DNA of 64,000 bases, taken from assembly GCF_014898055.3 (NCBI RefSeq), contig NW_023604295.1, positions 66,117,730-66,181,729 on the forward strand, read 5' to 3'. The stretch comes from Talpa occidentalis. Lineage: Eukaryota > Chordata > Mammalia > Eulipotyphla > Talpidae. Made by a program: the position numbers and the translations under genes. Shown here one piece after another: positions 36,641 to 49,759 of the stretch. The notes below the pieces were generated by a model that saw nothing but the letters and a program-made list of their open reading frames with translations, was not told the origin of the DNA and made no database searches. Numbering within the stretch: the first letter of the stretch is position 1; each line of letters begins with the position of its first letter.

Positions 36641-37284
36641 TGTTATGGGGAAGAACGAGGGGCAGCCCAGGAACTCCAAACCTGCCTGCTCTAAATGGGT
36701 CCTTCTCTCTGCCACATGAAGACAAAATACACTCTAGTGGATAACAGAATTTAATACAAACTGACTTTGTTCTTCAATAGAAATTAACTTTAATAAAATT
36801 AGTGTACAATAATTGTATGCAATAGAAAGAAAAGAGAGAGACAGAGTATAGTTTCCAAATCAAGCACCCAAAGTTACCCATTCCCTCATGGACAAATGCC
36901 TTGCCAAAATAGGGTTGGCCCAAAGCAGGGCAGCTGAGGCCTGAAAACCTGCCACAAGTATAAGGCACCTTCTGGTGGGGGCCCACAGGAAAGAGACAGA
37001 AAGCACCAGGGAAGTCTGGAAGGAAAAAGAATAAAATCAAAATCAAGATAAAGGCTGCCATTGTCAGCCGCCCCAAGGGTCTCTCACCTACATCTGCTTC
37101 AAATATCTCCTTCCATAAATCCCTGGTACAAGTCTAAGACTGAGAAGCAAGTGCAGCTTTTTCTTCACATGTTATTCTGCTTCATATGCTTCCTCCAGTT
37201 TTCTTCTTCTATCTCTTTCCACTTACTCTCCTATTGTTCCTCCTTAGTTCTTTTTCCAGTCCTTATTAGCTTCACGCTGTTACA
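36641..37284 (-). mobile_element. Solo LTR, family 2 copy 2, sense to EPHA3
   Basis: On the minus strand it begins TGTAACAGCG and ends CCCCATAACA. It matches 4364-4956 segment by segment: AATGGCAGCCTTTATCTTGA versus CATGGCGGTTTTTGTCTTGA, TTTTTCCTTCCAGACTT in both, CTTGTGGCAGG in both, and GGTAACTTTGGGT in both. The flanking 4 bases do not match (GTAG versus AAAT), so either a boundary is slightly off or the ends have mutated. In this orientation the pyrimidine-rich TTTTTCCTTCCAG forms a splice-acceptor-like site at about 37016. Confidence 0.65.
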
Positions 37285-38464
37285 AATTTTAGCTTCCCCT
37301 TCCTGCCCAGCTCTACCTTTCATTAGAGAGGAGTAGGGAACTTACACTGTTAGAGTAGAATGGTTAAAGCAGTGTACAAGGCAGAGTTGGAGCCTGCTTT
37401 ATGGAGTTCAATGACATTCTCATCACTAGAGTTGAATTTCTCTTCAGATTACTGATGTACCTTTGTCCCCCCAATGCATATGGAGCCTATCATGTCAGTA
37501 AAACATGAGCTGACTTGCAATACCCCAACCCATTCAGGATACTTAGTGACATATTTTGTTGGTGTTTCAATAATATCCTTTTGGAATTTTCTGTTGTAGA
37601 ATAACTTTTCTATTTCAAGCTACCATTGTCTTGTTCTTTCTATTTGACTAGGGATATTTTCTGGCCATTGGACTCATCTCTGTCAATGAACTTGAGATTG
37701 TGATTTCTAATAATTAATAATCCTTCAATTACTTCCCTCCCTTGGAATAAGTTTCAATCAAAGATTGCTGGGGAGTCAATTACAGATACATAAGTTTTCT
37801 CTTGGGTGAGATAACTCTGAAGCAAATGTTCTATGCAGGGCCTCATTGTCAGAGGCAAAATTAAATTCCAGTTTTCTGTAAGGTAACTTAACCAATACCT
37901 CATCCCTCAATGGTTGCCTCCCCTGTCCTGTTTCATTTTCAAACTCACCTACCTGTGTTTCTTGTATGATCTCCCCAGTAAACAACTTGTACTCAAATTC
38001 TCATCTCAACCTCTACTCCGGAAGGACGCTAAGACAACTTGGTCTCTGAAGATACTATGGGATATTCGTAAGGACTGAGATAGCCTTTAGTTTTATAGGT
38101 TTTCAAAACATGTAATCAGTTTGTGTGTACTCCAGATAATAGCCAACTCTGTCATTAGGAAGTTATGACTTCCACTGGATCTGAACTTAAGGAAACCAAG
38201 TAAAGATGCACAAATAATCAAGTGCACATAGACAAAAGGTTAATAGGCACACAAGTGTATCTCTACCGCAGGTGATCGATGCCTCAAACTCACTCTTGAG
38301 AGTTGTTATTTTCAATATAGATATACTACAAAATATGATAGCAATGGGATTATGGTTACAGCAGACTGAGGAGATAGTGTGTTGTGTTATATATAAATCC
38401 AGTGGCATCATGTTTGTTTCATTTTTCTGTTGTCTCAAAGTAGGAGTGACTTTCTAAACCAAAT

Positions 38465-39110
38465 GGCTAATTTTTTTTTAACTTCTACACTTTTATTAAC
38501 TTTTTTTTAACTTCTACACTCAGAATGAACATTCTTAGGTTGAAGAAGCACAGGGGCATCACCCCTTGACCATTCTGGGGAATTCCCAGGCAAATACCAA
38601 GTATGCTCACATAAAAAATAGATATTCCAGTGCCAACCACACCCATGAAATATTTTTTTAGTGGAATGCAGAGAGCAGAGCTTCTCTGATCTGTTGAACT
38701 TCGCTTTCCTGTTTTTTGAAGACATTGCTGCTGTATTAGCTCCTACTTTTTTGTTCACTTTCAGTTATTAGCACCCTGTATACATCACCGAAAATGTAGT
38801 CATTTTCTGGGTGAGAGAGGAAAAAGTCAAGTTCTTCTATTATTTTTCCTCTTTCTAATTTTGGGACACTGTGAAGATATTGTAGAGAAATGAAAAAGCT
38901 TATTCTTCCTGTGTACACAATTGTATTTCCTAAGCTCCACTATTTTCTTGGCTGACATTGGCCTTTGGAATTGTGCTGACCCTCTGGAGGCAATTGTGAT
39001 TTTCCAGAAAACGCTGCAGGTCTCTGCACTGCAGGGGGTACATTCTGAACTATTTAAAAAAACACTCCAGTCATATCTGACCCCAACTGTCTGCATTTCT
39101 CCTTCAAGTG
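38465..39110 (-). pseudogene. Possible processed retrocopy, source unknown
   Basis: On the minus strand a low-stop stretch of about 600 bp, with open pieces in all three frames (for example IIEELDFFLSHPENDYIFG at 38820-38880), ends in GTTAATAAAAGTG and A runs at 38465-38515. Frameshifted coding pieces plus a poly(A) signal and tail suggest a decayed retrocopy. I do not recognise the protein. A SINE inserted just upstream (39128-39447). Confidence 0.3.
38470..38520. repeat. Tandem duplication in A-rich tail region
   Basis: TTTTTTTTAACTTCTACAC occurs twice, 32-36 bp apart, around CTTTTATTAAC. Confidence 0.85.
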
Positions 39111-39127
39111 CGGCATATTTGGTACAT

Positions 39128-39173
39128 CTTTATTTATTTATTTATTTTTAAATCCCCCCCCCTTTTTTTAGAT

Positions 39174-39205
<32 letters not shown>

Positions 39206-39447
39206 GCACTGGGTACAGTCAGAAGCGCGGGAGGGTGAGAGAATTCACCAGAGCCAGAGCGGGAAGCAGAACAGGCAGAAGGACCGAAGTACACTGCTGA
39301 GGGGAGCAGCGGGCGGCAGGAGAGGTCTGCGCGCCACGTAGGACCCTCCTCCAGTGGCCGGGGAGCAGCCGGGAATCGAACCGGCGCTGCAGAGGCTGCG
39401 GGTAGCTTCGCAACCCAGCGCTCAACCGCTGCGCCACCGGGAGGCCC
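39128..39447 (-). mobile_element. tRNA-derived SINE, subfamily I, with composite tail
   Basis: The reverse strand reads GGGCCTCCCGGTGGCGCAGC, CGGTTCGATTCCC (B box), GCCGCCCGCTGCTCCCCTC and the AAATAAATAAATAAATCTA tail. The duplication TATTTGGTACAT (39116-39127 and 39448-39459) puts an extra G9 run and a second ATAAA tail inside the insertion. Same orientation as EPHA3. ORFs here are SINE-derived. Confidence 0.92.
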
Positions 39448-42400
39448 TATTTGGTACATTTTTAAACCCAAAATTTTGTACTTACTATTTTGTAATAGTA
39501 AATTACTATTTCATAATCTCAATTACCAATTTCCAAGCAACAAGAAAATATCTTGTTGCATATTTTGTGTATGGCTGCATATTTATGTACTTGTGTGTGT
39601 AGAGTGTATATAATTTTACAGATTTGGACTTTCAGTTTTGAAACTTATTTTTTATTGAAACTCATTTTTTTAAAACAACATTTTTTGACTTAATAAACTA
39701 TTGTATATAATACAGTATATTATAGCTATGTCATAAATGGACTAATAACTTTATCTAACTCTTAATGTTAAGTTATTTCATCAAAAATGAATAAAACCAT
39801 GTAACAGTACCTACGCCATCTTACACCTGTCAAAGCCTTACAGAATACAATTTAGTTCTATATTGGTGTAACATATTATCGAAGCCCACAAACAGAAGAC
39901 TGGACTAGGATTGAAAGTGAGGTAATATCTTTGAGTAAATCCTTCCTGTCAACTCATGTGGTGAGTGAAAATTAAAGTTCAGTAAGGAATCAAAGAAAGA
40001 GGCAGATAAGCAAGTCCCCTTTGGGAGAGACTCATTCACAGCAGGGTGATGATAACCTGGTATCCCAGTGTCAAACAGACTTCATCAGAAGAGACACCTG
40101 TCATGCAGGAATTGAGAGGATAGGCTTATGCAGAAATCTTCTTTTCTTACTTCCTCAGTTTCCCCTTGGTACCAGAAGAATGTGCTGAATTAGCATTGCT
40201 ATTTGACAATTACTACTCCCAAAGTTTTGTTTTGTGAGGTAAGAGATGCTATAGAGATGCAGAAATAATAGGCTTATAAAATGAGAAAAAACATTTTTAT
40301 TAAGTGTTTATCTTGCCTATGGATGCAGCTTTAAAAAAACAGTATTGAAAAATTATAAAATAAAGGTTAAATGCACTGAAAAAATACATGATCCATGAGG
40401 TTTCTCTTTACATATTGTGTACCTATTTAAGTCTTCACCATTGTGAAGACATGCAAATTAACAACAAATATTTATTCCAAGAATAATTATACTTCTATGC
40501 AGTACTAGAGGTATTTGATCAAATTAGAAAGTGACAAGAATAAGAACTGAAACCACTTTTATAGATGGAAATGGCTAGAAAAGCAAAGTGATAAAATATT
40601 TGGTAAGGCCATGCATTTTCTTAATCATAAAATATTTGTTTGAACAAATTAATTTTTTTTCATGCAACAGCTCTCTGCAGACACATCCATGATTGTTCTG
40701 TGGTTTTGACTGATTTTCTGAATAGTTTCCTTTAAAATATATTGCCAGTGCAAAGTGAGATAACATACCTTCTTCTGAGAGTCAAATTGAAGTTATTTTA
40801 TTTGCTTTATTTATGATTTAAGGTAACTGTCTCATTCATCAAGAGCAATGCTAACCACAGTCTTCATGAGACAGAGACTAAGCTGTTCAAATGAACGACC
40901 ATAAAGTGAAAAACTTATGCCAAAGGATGATTCATTTGATTTAAAACACATTTGTCGAACAAATTTTGGGACTGTGCACACTTGTTAATTTTCTCTTTTG
41001 TGATTTCCCTTCTAGATTGGCAATCAAACCAACATCCAGGCACTGCCAAATTTGATGGAGTGGTTAAGAGTATTCCTGGAAGTGGTACTTGTGCCAATGA
41101 ATCAGCTTTTTGCAATTAAAGAAATAAAAAGTCTGTTCTATATATGAATAAAAGCAGCTGTATATATTTTTATTTTTAAAATAATTTCTTGGGATACAGA
41201 AGCTTGAGTTTAAGCATATGTGCAATGCTAGAAATAGCCCGTATACTCCAGGCCCAAATTGGTATCTGATACCTCTTCAAGTTCTAGATCAAGTCTAGTG
41301 GAATTACGAGTTTTTTTAGGATCTTTGATACACATTGTCTTCTTATCTAACAAGTCCACAGTGACTGACTGCTTTCAAAAATCTCAGAGGAAGCCGACTT
41401 TAGTTCCAAGGTGGCAAATGTTAATCTATCTCTCCTTGATAAAGAATACTAAGAAATCAGCACATCTGTCCCCTTATGAACTGTTCTTCAGTTTACCTAT
41501 AGAAGTATATCTAGAAAAAGAAATATTCCTGAACAATGAACACCAAAAAAAGAGAAATAGAGATAAAGGCATGCACATTAAATGAGAGGGAAGATAATCT
41601 TCCAGGGACTCTTAAAGGCACGAGAACAGAGAGAAGACAGTTCAGTTTATATAGAATGTTGAACAGTTTGTTAAACAGATTGTTATGACGATCATGGCCA
41701 TTAGTATAAATCATGTCTTAAAATCATGAATCACAAAGAAGTAACAAAGAAATCACTGGAATTAAATCAAACAAATGAAAAAATATATGAACAACTAAAC
41801 TGAACTTTTTTTTTTTTTTTAAGAAATTGCCATGACTACAAAAATTGATTTTCTGGAGACCTGTCTACTTTGAAAAATTTATTTTCATACAGTTTAAGAG
41901 CAGATGTGATAAAACTTACATATTGGCTACCTTAACTCTTTAGTAGTTCTTTTATTTTCTCACTTTTTACACACTAGTGAGTTGCAGATGTTTTTAGTCA
42001 AGTGCACAAAAAGGATAGCAATCAATGATATCAGTTTGAGAGAGCACATCTCACTTTATTCCACAGTTTAACAGCTTCTTAACCCTTATCTCAGTTCACC
42101 AGTTAGTTCAGGCAAAAAGAATTTCTGGATTCACCTGTATTTCCCTCCTTTCCTTCTAGTGTTGAGAAAATGAGGTTTTCTTATTCTTTTCCATGACTAA
42201 CACCTGCCTTCTTTGAGTCTATTTCTTCTTATCATTTTTTTGAGTTTTCAGAAGTTCAACCTATCTCATCTCTAAGTTGCTAATTCACACTCTTCTTCCC
42301 TTCAATGGAGATGCTTTGATAGAAGAGAAAATGGTGAAGAATGCAGGGGCTGCTGTAAGATTACATTCAAATTATGTTTAGCAATATTTGTGTGAATTTA

Positions 42401-42488
42401 TACTTGTTACCCATACTATTACCTCCATTTCCTTCATTGAGAAACTGAAAAAATAATAGTTTCTACCTTATAGTTTCTCTGTATGTGT

Positions 42489-42960
42489 ACTGCAGCACTA
42501 CTTACAATAGCCAAGAACTGGAAACAAACCAAGAATCTATCAACTGACAAATAGTTAAGATGTAGTATATATACACAATGGATATTATTCAGCTATGAAA
42601 AAAATTGAAATCCTTTCATTTTTGAAAACATGGATGGACATAATGGGAATTATTCTTAGTGAAATAAATCAAAGAAAGACAAATATTATATGGTTTCATT
42701 AATGTGTGGTATATAGGGAAAGCACATATAAAATAAATAAGAGAAAAATAAACACTCAAACTATAAGACCAATTAGTGGTTACCAAAAGAGAAGGTGGAA
42801 GAGGGATGGATATATTGGGGGAAAAGGGGAAAATGGTGTAGCGAAGGATAGATTTGGACCTTTAGTGGTATACTTAATGTAGTATAAATGAAAGAATACG
42901 AAAGAGTGTTCTAATAGAGCTCAAAGAGTACTTCAAACAGTATTAAATAGTGCAAAGGGA
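42489..42960 (+). mobile_element. L1 3' fragment (left part)
   Basis: TACTGCAGCACTACTTACAA, then TGGATATTATTCAGCTATG and CATGGATGGACATAATGG match the L1 ORF2 end found across Laurasiatheria. An L1-like tail including GCACACCTGAAAATTC reappears at 43990-44050, so a foreign block appears to split it. Confidence 0.8.
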
Positions 42961-42984
42961 CAGCACTAAAGGACAGTGACCAAG

Positions 42985-43975
42985 ATGGGACGAGGTCACT
43001 GTTTAAGGGTCCCCTGCTGTGCACACAATTGCAGGACCACTCAGGCTCAGGGTCCAAAAACAACAGGGTTTATTTAGCAAACAGGAGATTGGGAAAAGGA
43101 GAGTTTCTAAGGTCACAAGTGCTAGTTTTTTCACCTGAGATAGTATCCACAGTGTCAATAAGTCCCAAACAAAGGCTGTTCATGGAAGTGAGGTGATACT
43201 GCAGCAGCCATGGCAGCAGGCTGAAGGCTGGGCTTGGCACTGGACTAGTTACAGATTCAACAGCACCTGGAGGTGGTGCCGGAGAACCAGACGCTGTGGT
43301 CAGCTCTTCATGACGCTGGGCAGAGCCAGGTGGTGTTCCATGCAGGTGATATCAGAGGCAGGGCTGGAGGCAAGTGCAGTGGCGGAGTCTCTTTGCAGGT
43401 CTATGGAGGTGTGGAGATGCAGGAGTCTAAAAAGTCTATAAAGGTCTGGTGAACCCCGTGGAGGTCAACTGTTCTTTGTGGCAATTTTTTCAGAGGCTGG
43501 AAGCAGACTCCATCTTTTAACTGTTCTGATGAATGCTTCCTCTTTAAGACTGGCTGCTGTCTTCCTCAAAGAAGAATCTACAAGCCTGATTGGACTGTTT
43601 TGAATCCTAAGCAGTTGATCAGACTGTTTAGCACAGATCAGCTCTTTTTCTGTTTCTCAATCTGAATAATCAACTAAAGAAGTTGGCCTAATTTGATCCA
43701 TCCATTTTGCTTGCACCAGGTTGGTTCAATTTGCTTGAAGCTGATTGGTTCATTTTTGAATCACAGAGCCAGATATAAAAGGGAGAAAAGCCCAGCCTGG
43801 CCTGCACTCAGGTCAGGGCAGCTGTGTGGGCCTTGGAGCCGTGTGGGGAGCCATGGCCAGAGTCGGCCTCACTGGGAAGCAGAGGAAGTGAACAGGCAGT
43901 GGACTGCTCAACCCCACAAAGTCATTTTGCCCTGTGGCCTCTAGGAGAAATGGGGATCCACTAACTTATACACAT
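42985..43975. mobile_element. Probable LTR block inserted in an L1
   Basis: A block with G+C-richer composition than its flanks lies between two L1 parts. It contains TATAAAAGGGAGAAAAG at about 43776 on the plus strand, with a CCAAT-like GATTGGTTC just upstream, and on the minus strand AATAAA at 43069-43074 followed by about 70 bases of LTR-end-like sequence. A left TG start (TGTTTAAGGG at 43001) is plausible, but orientation and right end are unclear and no target-site duplication was found. Confidence 0.4.
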
Positions 43976-43989
43976 TTCAATTCTCACTG

Positions 43990-44050
43990 ATGCACACCTG
44001 AAAATTCTACACTATTATAAAGCAATGCAATTTGAATAAAAATAAAGACT
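43990..44050 (+). mobile_element. L1 3' end (right part)
   Basis: CACTGATGCACACCTGAAAA, CTACACTATTATAAAGCAAT and ATAAAAATAAAG correspond to the terminal L1 3' UTR and A-rich tail. Confidence 0.6.
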
Positions 44051-45110
44051 GCACTAAATGATTTACACAACAATTAGTACCGCGCCAGTCACATATTATA
44101 CACTTAACACCTGCAATCCAAATTCTGTCTCCAAATTTTACTCTAAATTATTTCAGATGATAGCTTTCCACCCCAACAACCAACTACAGCAGCTTTTAGA
44201 TTCAGAGATCTGGTTCTGATGAGGCCACTGGTATTTAACTCCTCTGGTCATCACTTCCTTCCTTTTATATCTCTTTTACTTAAAAAATATCTAAAAGCAC
44301 CTATTTGGATCTAACTAGCCACCATGAAGGAGACAAATGTGGGTCATGCCTGGATCATGCCCTCAAGGAACTTATAGTACAGTAGAGAAGATTAAATGCA
44401 TATAAAATATCATTCTAATGTAAATTAGAATAGAGGAGCAGAATAAGGATACAGCTAACTGATAATGTAGTACTTAGGGAGTTCAGATGAAAGCAAAATT
44501 ACTTCTAGCTGAGAAGAATTAGAGAAAAATTAATGGAGGTGCTGGCATTTAATCTGACTTTGCAGAATGGAAGACATTTGGATACATAAATATTGAATGA
44601 ATGTATTTTAAGTGAAGGTCACCAAATTTGCAAAACTTCCTAGAAAATAAAAAGTTAAATTCCTTTTTGTAACAAGGGATAAAGGAGATAATGCTTGGAG
44701 ATTACATGAAGTTTGTTTGTGACATGTCTTAATTTCCAAGCTAGCAAGTTTGAGGTTTTTCTGTGTGTTATGAAGGCCACTAAAGCTTCCAGAGCAGGTA
44801 AGTGATATGATCAAAATGGTATTCAGTAAGATAAATCTCACCATTATTTCATCACAGTTCAGCAGACATGGGTTAAGACCAAGTGCCTGCTCTACAGAAG
44901 TAACAAAACAGGTTAACAGTGACAGCTATAAACAGATTCCTTTAGGGAGATAAGGGAAGCTTGCTTACTCCAATTGGGATGTGGGGAACTTTCTGTAGAA
45001 GATGACTCATTGAAAAATGAGAAACAGACAAAAAAAAAAAAAAAAGAAAACCGAATTTCCTATAAGTAGAAATAGCTAAAGAATTTGAATAGCCTTAAAC
45101 TGTATTATTT

Positions 45111-45410
45111 ATGGCCTCCCTGGTGCTGTAGGCAGTTGAGCGCAGCCCTGTGAAGCTGCCCGCAGTCTCCGCAGTGCGTGCGGATTGGATCCCGGCTGGC
45201 CAGGGAGGTACACACTTGATGTGGCAGACCTCTCCTGTCTCGCCCGCTGTTCCCCTCAGCAGTGTATTTCAGTCAGTCTGCCTGTTCTGTTCCCCACTCT
45301 GTCTCTGGTGAATCCTCTCACCCTCCTGCACATCTGGCCTGTACCCTGGTTCTGGTATAAATAAATAAATAAACAAACAAATAAGTAAATAAATATCTTT
45401 AAAAAAAAAA
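45111..45410 (+). mobile_element. tRNA-derived SINE, mosaic of subfamilies I and II
   Basis: The head (GCAGTTGAGCGCAGCCCTGT, GAAGCTGCCCGCAG) is of type I. The body and tail (TGTATTTCAGTCAGTCTGCC, TCTCTGGTGAATCCTCTC, GGCCTGTACCCTGG) are of type II. It ends in (ATAA)n with TCTTT and A residues. Short flanking match AAACTGTA. Confidence 0.85.
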
Positions 45411-46000
45411 AACTGTAGAGTTTAGGAAGATTCCAAGGAATTATATTCATATAGCAAAAAAAAAGGGAAGGAAGGCATTAAGTGACAACTAGGCATAAGA
45501 GTGGGTCATGGAGATCTTTGTGTATTATAGCGAAGTAATTAGATTTAACATAATTTATAAAAGAAATGAGATAGATAAGAAATTCCAGGCTAGTGATTCA
45601 TTGCAAAAGTCCACGTAAAAGATGATGATAACCAAAAGTTAGCAACAGTGAAGACTGAAGGAGTATCAAAGAAAGAGCCTGTGCTTGGTGGAATCATAGC
45701 TGACCACATATCCATTTGACAGAGGTTTATTTAACAACCACTATATTTCAAACAAGAAAAATAAATCAACAATGCATCAATGAACAAAAGTGGATAAAAG
45801 TTCCCTGCCCTCATAAAGCTTATATTTCTTGAGCAGAACTGAGAGGTGACATAAAGGGCATAAGATTTAATAAATGACACTTGCAGATGATTATTTGCTA
45901 GCTAGAGTCTGAGCTTTGATTCCAAAACTGACTTTTTTTTTCCTATGCTCAGTAGTGATCTGTTGCTATTCCCAAGATTTTACAGTGGCATCTGTTAATA

Positions 46001-46095
46001 ATTATATATGTACACACACATTATATATATATAATATTATATATTAGATTATATATTATATGTACATGTACATATATATATATACACACACACAC
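46001..46095. repeat. TA/CA simple repeat
   Basis: Alternating TATATA, ACACACA and TTATATATTA units. Confidence 0.9.
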
Positions 46096-47274
46096 ATTTG
46101 TACCACTCCTTTTCTCTTCAGCTCACATGCCTTCCAAATATATAACTCATATTTAATTTTTTCCCCAATATCAGAATTTACTTGTAAGCTGCTTACTTTG
46201 TATGACCAATTAGGATGAAGGTCATATATACTGTCTTGTTTTCATCAATTCTACAATGCTCTATACTATCTTATTACCTATTCATCCTCTTTCTTGATGT
46301 TGAACAAGAGCTTCATCATCTTTTTCACACTTGCTTAAATTATTTTTGTGTTTGAGTTAAAGAAAGATCCCCCCTCTACTCTACTCTAAGTCACACCTGG
46401 TTGAATCACAAATTCTACTTTTAATCTAAGAAAGTCATCATCTTTCTTTCCTTCAGTTTCATTAAGAATTTTACTATCTCTCATTTGAGTTATTGTTAGT
46501 TGGTTCACTTCCCTTCCTTGTAAATTCATTTATTACCCAAAATCCAACCCACAGGTATATCATGCTTCTCTGATTGGTTCAGGATTACTCAAGAACAAAT
46601 TTGGGGGGACATCAAGTACAAATGGGTGATAACATTAGATAACATTCTATTTAAATCTATTAAAATGTACATAAAATCTAGAAAAAAAGTGTTGTTTTTG
46701 TGGCCAAAATATTAGCATATATGAATCTGGTTTTTAATGGAAACTTGGCCATCTTCTATTTCTACTTGATCAACTGCATGGACTCAGGCCAGGCAGTTCA
46801 TTTAAGCTCAAGATGAGCGGAGATATCAAATGTGAGAGGACAGCAGACTTTCTGCATGCACACCATCTTGCAACTGGGAACAAGTTTCTTCCAAATAGCT
46901 TCTAAGCACTTACTGACCAGATTCAACTACAGAATGTTTGAAATGTGCACGTGCCACACTATTTTCAGAGACTTTGAATCTATAGGTTTGGCTTGAAAAT
47001 GGTACATATTGCTGTGTTAAAAAACTTTTTAAATAATTTTAAGGCAATTTCACTTTAAAATCACTGGACTGATGGTTTTCAACAACAGCACTACTAAAGA
47101 TGAAAAACAGGTCCTCTGAATGGTGCTCATGCAGGGACAACAATGGAAGTCCTTCTCAGGTAAATAAAAAAGAGAGAGGGAGAGGGGATGGAAAGAGAGA
47201 TAAGGCAGTTTGGATTTATAGAAATCCTCTTATATAGAACTCCAGGAAGAAAACAGGAACCAGAATAATATCTC

Positions 47275-47640
47275 TTAATTTGAATTAAAAATATAACCTG
47301 TGTCGGTGAAAAAATTTTCTTTTAACTGTGAATGAACACAAAACTTCATCTGACATAATTGTAATTCTTGCCGTGTTGGTGATTCTACGTTGCAAGACAA
47401 GAGCTGATGACTTGAGCCGTCGCTGCCATTCTTCCCGTATTGTGTACATCCTGCCATCTGTCAATCTGGTGCTTTTCACAGACACTCAATCACACATGTT
47501 AACCACTTTCCCCCTTGACCCATCTCCCAACACCCTCCTCCAACATACACATATGTACACTCTTTACGCAATGTTCAAGGATTGCAAAAAGTGTCTCTCT
47601 GCTCCACATTCTGCATTGATCATTACAGTGGTCATATGAA
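47275..47640. other. Unassigned low-stop patch
   Basis: Overlapping open frames occur on both strands, including two minus-strand frames over 47275-47485 and a 103-codon plus-strand frame from 47328. CpGs cluster here (GCCGTCGC near 47418), unusual for this intron. I recognise no protein; it may be a decayed retrocopy or a conserved non-coding element. Confidence 0.25.
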
Positions 47641-49759
47641 ACTTACTGATTGTAGACTTGGAGACTAAAATAACCAGGCTGTGTGCAGGTGACTACAGCA
47701 GGATGAGAGGCCCAATAAAGAAATACAGACAAAAAAAGCAGCTGCCTGGCACCAACTGCAGTACAAAGGCAGCTGCTTTAGCTACATGGAGGTGAAGCAA
47801 AGATCACTCCTACGCAGCAGTTGTTACTCCAGCTCTTACTACCCAAGCTAGTCTCCACAACCCGGATGGTTATTTGAAGAACAAAAGGAAAAGTAACTTT
47901 CTCCCTGAGTCATGGACACAGAAAATGAATTTCCTTCTTTTAGATGGTTCATTCTCAAGACATCAGACATGCACAACTCAAAAGATATGAACACATACTT
48001 GATGAAAAGCATCTAGTTCCACTTCAAAAAATTGATAAGAAACATTACACTTATTTTGAAAGGAACAGGGTCCTCTTACATAGCTATTCTTAAAGTTTCA
48101 TATCAATATGTTTTAAATACACGAGTCTTTAGTTCCTTTGATTACAATCGACTATAAAAGGAAGAAGGAGAGATCCTAACTCTTTCATACTTTCACTTAT
48201 ATTTAAGATATAATATTTACTCTGGGAGTAAAATACACATAAATTCTAGCTTTGCCCACTGTACTAGCAGAGGTCATTATTCTATAATAGATTCAGTTAC
48301 CTCCTATTGAAAGAAGCAACAAAGAGAGTCTTATTAAACCGCTGTCAGAGAGTCCCTACACTGCTGTTTCTGTGAAACTCAAGTTATTATCACCTCTCCA
48401 AGGTGAGAGAAGAGCAGTGAATGGGCAGAGAGGAGAGTGATACAAGTCTATGGAGGTGAGTCCTCAGCAAATGCTCATCTTGGCTCCAGAAATCCTTAGA
48501 AGGGGAATTTCATTAAGTAAAAGCAACCTTTTTCTATTCCCTAGACTAAACTGTGAAACATTTTGAAAAGCATAAAATCCTTATTTATGGCAGGAATGTT
48601 TGAAATTCAAAAGATAAATGCCAATCGGAATGCAAGCATGTTCTAGGTATCTAATATGTAATGGGACACAGCTGTAACAACAGCCACTGAACCAGGGGCC
48701 TCTCTATATCATGTCATTAGTTGACTTGTTATAAGCCGATCTTCTAGTCCTTTTTCATAAGGGCCACTGGGGTAAAAAATAAATATATCATGTACTGAAC
48801 ATCTGTGGTTTTGTCACAAAGCACCACTGATATCAAGTTTCAAGCTTATATCTTAGGCTAAAAATTACACCCTTTTAAAAGCAGGTCTTAAAATGTATAG
48901 ATTAGGAACTCATAGGTCTTTATTTCCGGAGGCCAAAGGACACAGGAAGACCTGGATTGTTCCTTGGACAACAATAATGGCATAGCTACACAATATTCTT
49001 TTGGTTTGTAAGCCCTATGTGTCCTTACTCTACCTAATATCTGAAGTGAGTATTTTATATGTGAGATGTTACCTGAGGAAAGAAATGCCAAGTGCCAAAC
49101 CTATTGACTTAGTAAATCATTAAAATCATGAGTCAGCATTTCAGAACACACAATTATTAGTGGCAATTCCTGCTTGAACCTACCTTTTCTTCAGTTGAAT
49201 AAACCTATCTCATCATATAAGAGATAATTTCTTTCAACCTGATTTTTAGAGAAGACAAGGTAGGTTAAAAGAAAAATCCAGAGAGGAGGCCTTTTTAATC
49301 CAGACAAGAGGTAGGACATGATGGGATGAGAGTGGTAGCATGGTTGTGGTAACAAGTGGTCAGATAAAGTCTGTCAATGTTTGGAAAAAAAATAAATAAA
49401 TAAAAGCACATTTTAGAGGAAGTTCTGAAGGAGTAGGTGTAAGGTGTGAGAGAAAGAGAAGGGCTAAGGGTGACTCCTATACCTTTGAGTATTTTGCTTA
49501 AAGAGTTCAAAAGGAGTTAGTGATTTTTGGAAAGATCTTAGGTAGTATATGGACTAGCATTTCTTATCTAATTAGTCTTAAATATTTAGTGATATTAGCT
49601 TTCCATTTATAGGAATAAATCCCTCTTTTGTAATACAATTTAGGGCAAAAAAATGAGGATTGATTTAAGTATATTGTTAAGTTATAAGAGTTGATGAAAG
49701 CAAGTTTTTTGAAATCAGTGCATCATTTACTGAAAATTGGAAAATGTTATAGTATCAGA

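Noticed and set aside
43193..43944. Two plus-strand ORFs of 82-83 codons
   Set aside because: They lie in an LTR-like block; Trp/Arg-rich chance translations without known domains.
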